Below are positions 25,887-32,962 of a DNA stretch of 37,168 nt, piece by piece. Position numbers and translations under genes: made by a program. The notes below the pieces were generated by a model, which was not told the origin of the DNA, made no database searches, and saw only the letters and a program-made list of their open reading frames with translations. This stretch comes from an uncultured Opitutia bacterium (lineage in GTDB: Bacteria; Verrucomicrobiota; Verrucomicrobiia; Opitutales; UBA953), in the NCBI GenBank assembly GCA_903850885.1, contig CAINMU010000039.1, positions 1-37,168 of the forward strand, written 5' to 3'. Numbering within the stretch: position 1 is the first letter of the stretch; each line of letters starts with the position of its first letter.

Positions 25887-26732
25887 ATGACCACCGCAGC
25901 CCAAACCCCAGCTCCGACCGAAGCCCCTAAAGGTCCAGTCATCGAGCTCCTCCCTCTCGGCCAAAACTTGGCCCGAGTCGTCCTCACGATCTCTAACCAA
26001 GGTTCGCTCGCTCGCTTCCAGCAGGAAGTCGGCACCCTCGGTCAGCAGTTCGCCCGCATCCAACAACTCCAGCAGCGCATCCAGTCCGCCCTCACCACGG
26101 TCGAGCGCGACGCCCTGACGAAAGTCGGCGAATCCGAAGTAAAAGACTTCAACGAAAAGGACGCCCTCTTCGCCAAGGTCTGGAGCTTCAGTATCCCCGC
26201 CCTCGCCAATCGTCAGACCGCTTTGGTCAACACCTCTCTGCGCTTGATGGCGGTCATCTCGGAAGAAGAAGCCGTCAAAGCCCGCGCCTCGAAAGATTTC
26301 AAGGAAGAGCAGATCGTCATCCGGGGTGACCGTCGTCTGCTCCAGACCGCTGAAATTCGCGGCTTGGAGTTCGTCGTTCAGTTCGAACAATTCGTCAAAG
26401 TCCTCCAGGCTCGTCGCGATGCCTTCCTCCAGCTCACTGAGTTGCTGAAGCGCGCCACCACCGACGAACAGAAGAAGAGTATCCAGACTCAGCTCGACCA
26501 AGCCACCGAGTTGCTCGATAAGGGCAACAAGGAGATGGCCGAAAGCGTCGGCTATTCGCTCACCCATAATTACGAAATCGAAGTACTCGAAGCTAAGTTC
26601 GTCTTCCTCCTGAATCAGGAAGAAGTGAACCAAGTCCAGAATCTCTTCGCTAACAGCCAGCAACAGCAGGCGGCCGCGGCCACGCTCGACGCCCCTAAGG
26701 TCGAAAATCGTCTGACTGAAAAGAAGAACTAA
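25887..26732 (+). CDS. Second paralogue of the pair, no signal peptide; function unknown
   Basis: A 281-residue helical protein homologous along most of its length to the preceding exported protein, which ends 29 bases upstream. It lacks a signal peptide: the N terminus is a Thr/Ala/Pro-rich stretch (residues 1-16) followed directly by VIELLPLGQNLARVVLTI, which aligns with the VQVEVLDVDGKRFVLVKNI region of its neighbour. No alternative upstream start adds a signal. The Gln-rich segments (QQLQQRIQ near 53-60, SQQQQAAAA near 261-268) are absent from the first copy. Either it is cytoplasmic, or it is exported by another route. It is closed by a strong terminator. Confidence 0.75.
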   Translation: MTTAAQTPAPTEAPKGPVIELLPLGQNLARVVLTISNQGSLARFQQEVGTLGQQFARIQQLQQRIQSALTTVERDALTKVGESEVKDFNEKDALFAKVWSFSIPALANRQTALVNTSLRLMAVISEEEAVKARASKDFKEEQIVIRGDRRLLQTAEIRGLEFVVQFEQFVKVLQARRDAFLQLTELLKRATTDEQKKSIQTQLDQATELLDKGNKEMAESVGYSLTHNYEIEVLEAKFVFLLNQEEVNQVQNLFANSQQQQAAAATLDAPKVENRLTEKKN

Positions 26733-26753
26733 GCCACCCGCTTCGTTCTTAGC

Positions 26754-26784
26754 AAAAGGCCCGCCTTCACTGGCGGGCCTTTTT
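26754..26784. terminator. Bidirectional Rho-independent terminator
   Basis: Stem GGCCCGCC/GGCGGGCC with a six-base loop TTCACT, flanked by AAAA on the left and TTTTT on the right, so it can stop transcripts from the paralogue pair (plus) and the exonuclease gene (minus), which converge here. Confidence 0.93.
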
Positions 26785-26790
26785 ATTGCC

Positions 26791-27741
26791 CTAGAAGAGC
26801 TCGCCCTGCTTAGGTTCGGTCGACTCTGGTGGTGCCGGGGGTGCTACGATCTTTGATTCCTGAACGCTGCGACCGTGCTTGGCTTGGTAGCGCTTAAGGG
26901 TCGAAAACATCTCCATGGCTGCCAAAAACTCTTCGACTCCGGCGATATCTTCGGGCGGAGATGCTCCGGGCTCGAAAGCGTAATCCGTCCGGAAAGTGAC
27001 TAACCCGAGATTGCTCCGCATCCGACCTGCTTCGCTTAGGATCTGCTCTCGGAATCGTTCCGGCTGAATCGTTCCAGCCGCGGCCAGGACTCCTTCCAGG
27101 CTGCCGTATTCCATCAGCCATTTGACCGCCGTCTTAGGGCCCACCCCGCGCAGGCCTGGAATATTATCCGAGGTATCGCCGACCAAGGCGAGGTAGTCAG
27201 CGATCCGCTGCGGCGGAACGCCAAACTTCTCCGTAACCCCGGCCGCGTCTAGCCGCCTCCAACCCAAAGCTGGATTCGCCGTGGGCGGGGGTGCTAACTG
27301 TAAAACTTTTTCGCCCACGCATTGTCCGAAATCCTTATCCGCGCTGACAATAATGCATTCCTTACCCGAACCCGAGAGCACCTTGACCGCTGTGGCGATC
27401 AGATCGTCTGCCTCTACCCCACGCTGCTCCACCACTTGGAAGCCGAGCAAGGCGGTCAGTTTTTTGATTTCAGGCAATTGCTGCACGATCTCATTCGGCG
27501 TCTCATCACGCTGAGCTTTGTATTCCGGCAAGACCGCCAAGTGACGATCCGAGCCCCCTAAGTCAAAAAAGACGACGCACCTATCTGGTTTCTCGGTTTC
27601 CCGTAATTCCATCAGGGTCTTGATCCATCCGTGCAAAGCCCCAGTTGGAAACTGATCCGATTGCCGGCGCAGATGAGAGCGCTCCATGGCAAAGTGACTT
27701 CGGAAAACTAAGTTGAATCCGTCAACGAGCAACCAGCGCAT
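26791..27741 (-). CDS. Stand-alone 5'-3' exonuclease (Pol I N-domain/FEN family)
   Basis: A 316-residue protein equal to the 5' nuclease domain of DNA polymerase I without the polymerase. Visible features: LLVDGFNLVFR at 4-14 (Asp7 in metal site 1), GVEADDLIATAV near 108-119 (the paired Asp residues), IVSADKDFGQ near 131-140, and the helix-three-turn DNA-binding region LVGDTSDNIPGLRGVGPKTA near 188-207. It should trim flaps or RNA primers during replication or repair. The protein ends in QGELF, which resembles the sliding-clamp-binding pentapeptide. It could complement, or partly replace, a Pol I exonuclease elsewhere in the genome. The gene is flanked by two terminators and is likely monocistronic. 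Confidence 0.92.
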   Translation of the reverse strand: MRWLLVDGFNLVFRSHFAMERSHLRRQSDQFPTGALHGWIKTLMELRETEKPDRCVVFFDLGGSDRHLAVLPEYKAQRDETPNEIVQQLPEIKKLTALLGFQVVEQRGVEADDLIATAVKVLSGSGKECIIVSADKDFGQCVGEKVLQLAPPPTANPALGWRRLDAAGVTEKFGVPPQRIADYLALVGDTSDNIPGLRGVGPKTAVKWLMEYGSLEGVLAAAGTIQPERFREQILSEAGRMRSNLGLVTFRTDYAFEPGASPPEDIAGVEEFLAAMEMFSTLKRYQAKHGRSVQESKIVAPPAPPESTEPKQGELF

Positions 27742-27777
27742 AGGATTATTCTCACGTCCTCCGGGCCATCCATCGAG

Positions 27778-27807
27778 AAAAAAGCAGGCCCGCCAAAGGC
27801 GGGCCTG
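27778..27807 (-). terminator. Rho-independent terminator of the pilus operon
   Basis: On the minus strand CAGGCCCGCC-TTT-GGCGGGCCTG forms a 10-bp stem and is followed by CTTTTTT. It lies 25 bases past the secretin stop and ends the five-gene minus-strand operon. The inner 8-bp stem is the same as in the terminator at 26754. Confidence 0.93.
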
Positions 27808-27831
27808 TCTCGCTCTAAAATAAGCCCACGC

Positions 27832-30800
27832 TTACTTTGCAGGCTCGGCGGCTGGCTGGGAGGGAGCCGACGAGGAGGTCGGAGTCACGGCTTCAATCGG
27901 TTCGCGATAAACTGCGCCGCCCGGGGAGGTGAGGATTGGATTCGAGAAGGTCGTACCGGCGCGCATACCAGGGTGAGAACTACGGAGCGTAGCACCACCG
28001 GGAGAAACCAGGTTCGCGGTGATGAAGATCATCAAATTGCGCTTGGTCGTGGTTTTCCCAGTAGAACGGAAAGCCGCACCGATAAGAGGGATGTCTCCTA
28101 AGACCGGAACCTTGTCGTTCACCGTCTTTACTTCTTCGCGAGTCAGACCGCCGATCACAACCGTAGCCCCGTCAAAGACGGTGACTTCGGTCGTAACTTC
28201 ACGCGTGGAGAAGATAGGCTGGAAGAAACCAGAAGGCACTGAGACCGTCATGCCCGAAGCGATAGCAATCGAAGTTCCGCCGTATTCGACGAAGCCTTCG
28301 AACTCGGTCACCTTCGGCTTAAGATTTAGGGCAATCGAGTCGTCTTGGCCAACCGTCGGCGTCACTTCGAGAGAGACCCCGACTTCCATGACGGTGAAGT
28401 CCTGAGGAGTACCCGCGGTGATTGCCACGCTACCCGAGACAGCGCCTGCTCCCGCAGCCGTTGCCGCCGTACCGGCAGCAACCTGCGACTGGGTATCGCC
28501 ATAAGATTGAGGATAACGCAGCAATTGGGCCACCTTGATCACGGCTGTCTTTCCGTCGAGAACCGTCAAGCTGGGCGAAGACATCAAATCCGTGCCGCTT
28601 TGTTGTTCGACCGCCCGGAGGAAGACCGATAGGTCAAAACTTCCCATGGTTCCGATCATACCATTGTAAGTACCCGTAGCGCCATTGATGCCGGAAATTC
28701 CGCCAAAGTTAGGCTCGGTCCCACCCGTATTGACAGATCCAGGAACGGTGGGCGCCGTGTTGACGATAGGGGTCGAACTTGCGATTCCACTTATGGAACC
28801 ATTATCAAAAATGGCCCCTTGGCGGGCGGAGGAAGTCGAACCAAAGGTCGAGTTCAACGAACGTAGATTCGTCTGGGCTCGGACGGTGTTGGTAAACGTG
28901 CCGTTTGGCAGGCCGGTGGTCGCATCGATATTAGGTGTCTGAGTCGAAAGACGGAAGTTGGTCGATAGCTCGTTCAGCGTATTTTGGGCTACTTCGATGA
29001 ACTTAGCCTCGATGTGGACCTGCTTAATATCCGAGTAGCGACGGAGAATATTGCGAACGCGATCGAGATTCTTGCGGTTCTGGGTGACGATGAGATTGGT
29101 CCCGTCGTAATTGAGCTGGGCACCGGTCACACCTTCGAATGGGACGCCCGAACGAACTAAGAAGCTCTTCAAGGCCTCATTGCGAGGGCTGCCGTCTCCG
29201 CCCGCGCTCGCACCCGCACCCGCCGCACCACCGAACGGGCTCGCACCTGCGGCCGGCGCAGCACCCGCCGCACCACCGCCCGACATGCCGGTCATTTTCA
29301 TTTCAGCGCCACTATTAAGACTGAAGAATTCAGTTTCTAAATCGTTGGATCCGGAATCAGGACGGATTTCAACGATGCCTTGGCTGATGGTAAAAGTGAA
29401 GTTAGCCTGCTTGGTGATGATTTCGAGCGCCTTCTCGAGCGTCAGGTTACGCAAGCTGGTATTCGGGATCAACGGATTCTTACGTTCCGGATCCATCACG
29501 ACCATATTCACGCCTTTTTGGTCCTTGTCGTAAGTCTGTCCGGCGTTGTTCAGCTGCTGAATCGCCCGGTCCAAGGTCATCTCACGAATGGTCAATTCAG
29601 GTAAGCTGATCGAACGGAGTTTTTCGAGGACGGGATCAGTGGTAGAAACGCCGCCTTCTTTGATGCTTTCGCGATTAAATACTTCTGGGAGCTTCCAAGT
29701 TTCATCGAGCAGCTCGAGCAACTTACCCTTGGTCACGCCGCGATTCCATTGACCAGAGTTCTCCGAAAGGATTTCCCGGATCCGGACCTGATAGGCCTTG
29801 GATTCGGAATTATTTGGCTGGTACTGAAGTACTTCGCGGTAGGCCTCGAGGGCGCCTTGGTAGTCACCGTATAGGTAACGCGCGCGGCCTTTCACCAAAA
29901 GTTCGTCCACCTTGTCGTCCTTCGCCCGTAAGCCTGGCGAGACGTCATCGACATTGCGATAGGTGGGATTCATTTTCTTCGCGCTGAATTCTGCCCGGAG
30001 CCGGCGGGCGCTCGCATCATCCGCCCCCATGAGTTTTTCGTATTCGCGGATTTTCTCGTCTGCTCGGCTCATTTCGCGAGCTTCCATGGCGACCAGCGCA
30101 CGGCGGGCCAAGGCACCTGCTTTGGCTTCCTTGATCCGTGCCTTATAAGTTGTTGCGGAAATATTCTCAGGCAAGGCTTTGTCCGCGCGCTCGAGTTCAC
30201 TGATTGCCTCGTCAAGGTTCGCGGCTCCGCCCTTGCGGATTAGCGATTGGGCCTTGGAGAGGGCGTCATCGCAGTTTGAAAATGTCGTTTTCGAAATCTG
30301 GCGCAAACGGCTAAGTTCGTCGCTAGGATTGACGGCCTCGCGCCTCAAAATGATATCCTGCTTGGCTAAAGAGATTTTGTCTCGGTAAGGCTGGGCGGCA
30401 CTCGTGTTCGGCAAGGCAGAAAATGCGCCGTCTAATTTGGCCAACGCATCCGCAAAATTTCCATCTTTGGCTAACTGATTGGAGTAAGCAGTGGCCGCTT
30501 CGACTTCGGCAAAGAGTTTTTGGTGATCACTGACCACCGCATCCAAGGCGCTTTCAGGCTTTGCCATGACGACCGGAGCCGCCGGGGCCGTCGGGGCTGG
30601 AGCGGCGGCGGCATCTTCGGCCTTTTTCTTTTCCATGGCAGCGGCCTCAATCGCAGCCTTGACTGCATCGCGGCCTTCCTGGGCCCCGACATCCTTGTCA
30701 TCAATTTGCAGGATTTGCTCATACTTCTCTTGAGCAAGTGCCAGACTACCCTCTTCGCGCGCTTTCAGCGCCTCGATGAGAAGCTGGGTTTTCTTCTGGA

Positions 30801-30891
30801 CGGGATCGGAATCCTGGGCGACCAACGTGCCAGCGATGACGATGGCGATAATGATGGCCCAAGTAAATGGGGTGCGGGTATTTTTCTTCAT
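27832..30891 (-). CDS. PilQ/GspD-type secretin with N-terminal TPR region (Amuc_1098-like)
   Basis: A 1019-residue outer-membrane secretin. Residues 1-25 are a signal peptide. Residues about 30-380 are helical with TPR-like units (for example at 330-365) and an Ala/Pro-rich linker near 95-110. A secretin N0/STN-like domain follows at about 425-512, then a Gly/Ala-rich low-complexity linker (about 536-568), an N1/NolW-like domain at about 572-640, and the beta-barrel secretin domain, whose end reads VPVLGDIPLIGAAFRS followed by a KRNLMIFITANLV strand, the classic PilQ/GspD signature. Secretins form the gated outer-membrane ring for type IV pili or type II secretion. Being last in a pilMNOPQ-ordered operon points to the pilus role. 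The long TPR front and the linker are unusual relative to proteobacterial PilQ. Confidence 0.92.
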   Translation of the reverse strand: MKKNTRTPFTWAIIIAIVIAGTLVAQDSDPVQKKTQLLIEALKAREEGSLALAQEKYEQILQIDDKDVGAQEGRDAVKAAIEAAAMEKKKAEDAAAAPAPTAPAAPVVMAKPESALDAVVSDHQKLFAEVEAATAYSNQLAKDGNFADALAKLDGAFSALPNTSAAQPYRDKISLAKQDIILRREAVNPSDELSRLRQISKTTFSNCDDALSKAQSLIRKGGAANLDEAISELERADKALPENISATTYKARIKEAKAGALARRALVAMEAREMSRADEKIREYEKLMGADDASARRLRAEFSAKKMNPTYRNVDDVSPGLRAKDDKVDELLVKGRARYLYGDYQGALEAYREVLQYQPNNSESKAYQVRIREILSENSGQWNRGVTKGKLLELLDETWKLPEVFNRESIKEGGVSTTDPVLEKLRSISLPELTIREMTLDRAIQQLNNAGQTYDKDQKGVNMVVMDPERKNPLIPNTSLRNLTLEKALEIITKQANFTFTISQGIVEIRPDSGSNDLETEFFSLNSGAEMKMTGMSGGGAAGAAPAAGASPFGGAAGAGASAGGDGSPRNEALKSFLVRSGVPFEGVTGAQLNYDGTNLIVTQNRKNLDRVRNILRRYSDIKQVHIEAKFIEVAQNTLNELSTNFRLSTQTPNIDATTGLPNGTFTNTVRAQTNLRSLNSTFGSTSSARQGAIFDNGSISGIASSTPIVNTAPTVPGSVNTGGTEPNFGGISGINGATGTYNGMIGTMGSFDLSVFLRAVEQQSGTDLMSSPSLTVLDGKTAVIKVAQLLRYPQSYGDTQSQVAAGTAATAAGAGAVSGSVAITAGTPQDFTVMEVGVSLEVTPTVGQDDSIALNLKPKVTEFEGFVEYGGTSIAIASGMTVSVPSGFFQPIFSTREVTTEVTVFDGATVVIGGLTREEVKTVNDKVPVLGDIPLIGAAFRSTGKTTTKRNLMIFITANLVSPGGATLRSSHPGMRAGTTFSNPILTSPGGAVYREPIEAVTPTSSSAPSQPAAEPAK

Positions 30892-30916
30892 ACAATTCTG
30901 GGCTTGGTAAAGGGGT

Positions 30917-31858
30917 TTATTTTTTTAGCGGGGTTTTCTGAGTGGAAAGGGGTTTAGCGGCTGGGACCGGAGCCGCGACGGTCAACGCCTCGGTAAATGT
31001 TTTCTTCCCCTTCTTCGGGTTCGGCGTGAAGGTCTTATCAACGGTCACGGTCTTGGCATCCAAGTCAATGCCTTTGACCACGTAGAGGGCCCCTTTATAA
31101 TTGAACTTATCCCCAACCGCGTGAAGTACCCAGGTATCGGCCGGATCGGAAGTTGAGGCTAAATAGAGGTCGGTTTTATTCGGAAATTCTAAAGGCTTAA
31201 TGTCGTCGATTTCGACGACCTGCCCAAGTTGTTTATCATCAAGGCGTAGAACATTTCGGGTGGTCGTAAAGCCCTCGGCATCTTTTTCCTTTACCGATTT
31301 ATAAGAAAGAGGCGTGATGGGGACCGTCGCACTAAGCGGCTTCTTAATCTTACAGCGGTCAAAGTATTCCTTGGTGGCGATATTTTCGATTGAGAATTCC
31401 CGATCCTCTTCCTTCCCGGAGCGACCTGCCATCGTCGACCTTAAGACGTAGGGATATTTGGGGTGTTCGGCGTTCACCAGCGCGACTCCGAACGGAGGCA
31501 AAGGTTCGATCTTTCGGCGACTTGGGACGTAGTCTTTCGTCGCCGGATCCCAAACGACATCGATGGTCGTAAATAAATCGTAGTCCCAACTGTCTTCATT
31601 TTCCTCCGGGCTTAACCAATCCTTAATATTATCAAGCAAGGATGCCCGCGGCGTCGCCGGATACTCGATGCCCTTAGGGGACGCTAAAAGCTGCGGGATT
31701 TCGACGGCGGCGACCTGTTCGTCTAAGACAATCGGCTTAATCCATTTCGGGGTAAGCTCGGGCGCAATACCATTAAGCAAGCAACCAACCGTAACCGCCA
31801 AGGTAAGCAGTACGCTAGCCGAGATAATGAAAATGAGATCCTTACGAGGAGTGTTCAT
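30917..31858 (-). CDS. Amuc_1099-like membrane-anchored protein in the PilP position
   Basis: A 313-residue protein with one N-terminal membrane helix (about residues 9-29) and a periplasmic domain rich in beta strands. There is no lipobox in a usable position: the Cys at 26 lies inside the helix (TVGCLL) and could in principle be a lipobox-like site, but the context is not convincing. Residues about 225-285 (VVEIDDIKPLEFPNK then YKGALYVVKGIDLDAKTVTVD) show a repeated small beta unit. I recognise no named domain. By gene order (PilMN, PilO-like, this gene, PilQ) it occupies the PilP slot, whose product links PilNO to the secretin; sequence similarity to PilP is not evident. It lies 11 bases after the PilO-like gene. 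Confidence 0.65.
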   Translation of the reverse strand: MNTPRKDLIFIISASVLLTLAVTVGCLLNGIAPELTPKWIKPIVLDEQVAAVEIPQLLASPKGIEYPATPRASLLDNIKDWLSPEENEDSWDYDLFTTIDVVWDPATKDYVPSRRKIEPLPPFGVALVNAEHPKYPYVLRSTMAGRSGKEEDREFSIENIATKEYFDRCKIKKPLSATVPITPLSYKSVKEKDAEGFTTTRNVLRLDDKQLGQVVEIDDIKPLEFPNKTDLYLASTSDPADTWVLHAVGDKFNYKGALYVVKGIDLDAKTVTVDKTFTPNPKKGKKTFTEALTVAAPVPAAKPLSTQKTPLKK

Positions 31859-31869
31859 GGCTGGTAGGC

Positions 31870-32961
31870 TTATTTCTTGGCTTCGCCCTCAGGCGGAGCT
31901 GGTTTTTCGTCAGGGATACTAAGGTAGTCGATTTGGACGATGAACTCGGAGGGAGTTTCTTTAAAGACGAGCGTTCGCACATCCTTGGGCGTGGCACCTG
32001 AAGTCCGGGCTTTGCTCGCGCTGGCCGCCGTATCTTCAGCAAAGAACCCAGGGAGGTTAGTCACGGCCGGAGCCGTAGGAGCACCAGGCGCGGCGATGAT
32101 GCCGATGGCTTTGGTGATTTCTGGGCTGGGGAGGCGGACCTCCACGGCGGTGATGGCGAAAGCCCGTCCGGAATTTCTTATTTTATTAACAAAGGTTCGC
32201 AGGGTCGGGGTCGTTCCCGCAAAGCGCAGCCGGAAGGATAAGGTCTCGACCAGGCCCATGCGGTCAAAGGTGCGGGTCGGGAAAAATTCGTCGTTTTCAT
32301 TCCGGCTGCTTTCATTCTCGGGGCCATAGGTACCGGCACCTGGTTTACCTTCTGGAATCAACACGTAAGTCTCGACTGGCTCACGGTCAACCGAGAGCAG
32401 GAGCAGCGGTGACGCCGCCGGGCGCGATTCTACCAATTGGCGGTAAAGGAAATCGATGATTAGCCGCTGCTGGTCGACCCGCTGGAATTCGCGCTTAGGC
32501 GAGGTGCCAGGGTTGCGGATATAACGGCGGAAGCCGAAGTCGCATTGATCATTAGGCAAAATCTTTACGTCGTGGTCGACCGCCAGCTTCTTCCATTCGT
32601 CAACCGACTGCTTCAACGTCGCATTCAACTCGTTGGAATTAGTGGATTGTTTGCCACGAATAATCAGCTCCGGATTGCTCGCGATGCTGGTACGCAAGGC
32701 CGCCAACTGTTCGTTCAAGTCTGCCAAGTCCTTAGCCGCATTCTTGACGTTATCATCCGTCAGGGAAATCGCCCGGTCGTCATGGGCGAAGACATGTCCG
32801 GCCAGAAGCGCCGCAGTCTCCTTCTTGACCTTTTCCAGGGCCAAAGCCGTCTTGCTATGGTCGAGCACGGAAACCACGGCGTAGTATAATCCGGCAATGA
32901 AGACCAACCCAACCAGGGAAAGCCCGACGTAAAAAAGTTTGTTTTTCTTGAAATTGTCCAT
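31870..32961 (-). CDS. PilO-like, Amuc_1100-like membrane-anchored protein
   Basis: A 363-residue protein with a short cytoplasmic N terminus (MDNFKKNK), one membrane helix at about 9-32, a coiled-coil-forming stretch (about 35-130) and a periplasmic alpha/beta domain. This is the architecture of PilO and of Akkermansia Amuc_1100, which is encoded in a gene cluster of the same order and whose fold is PilO/PilN-like. The C-terminal 80 residues are Ala/Pro/Thr rich (an insertion about 285-320) before a last strand pair ending SEFIVQIDYLSIPDEKPAPP (given as residues 337-356). It should pair with the PilN part of the upstream fusion in the inner-membrane alignment complex. It starts one base after the fusion stop. 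Confidence 0.72.
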   Translation of the reverse strand: MDNFKKNKLFYVGLSLVGLVFIAGLYYAVVSVLDHSKTALALEKVKKETAALLAGHVFAHDDRAISLTDDNVKNAAKDLADLNEQLAALRTSIASNPELIIRGKQSTNSNELNATLKQSVDEWKKLAVDHDVKILPNDQCDFGFRRYIRNPGTSPKREFQRVDQQRLIIDFLYRQLVESRPAASPLLLLSVDREPVETYVLIPEGKPGAGTYGPENESSRNENDEFFPTRTFDRMGLVETLSFRLRFAGTTPTLRTFVNKIRNSGRAFAITAVEVRLPSPEITKAIGIIAAPGAPTAPAVTNLPGFFAEDTAASASKARTSGATPKDVRTLVFKETPSEFIVQIDYLSIPDEKPAPPEGEAKK

Positions 32962-32962
32962 C

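Noticed and set aside
29175-29300. Gly/Ala-rich repeat as a DNA repeat element or CRISPR-like array
   Set aside because: It is a low-complexity protein linker inside the secretin gene, without regular spacing or conserved repeat units.
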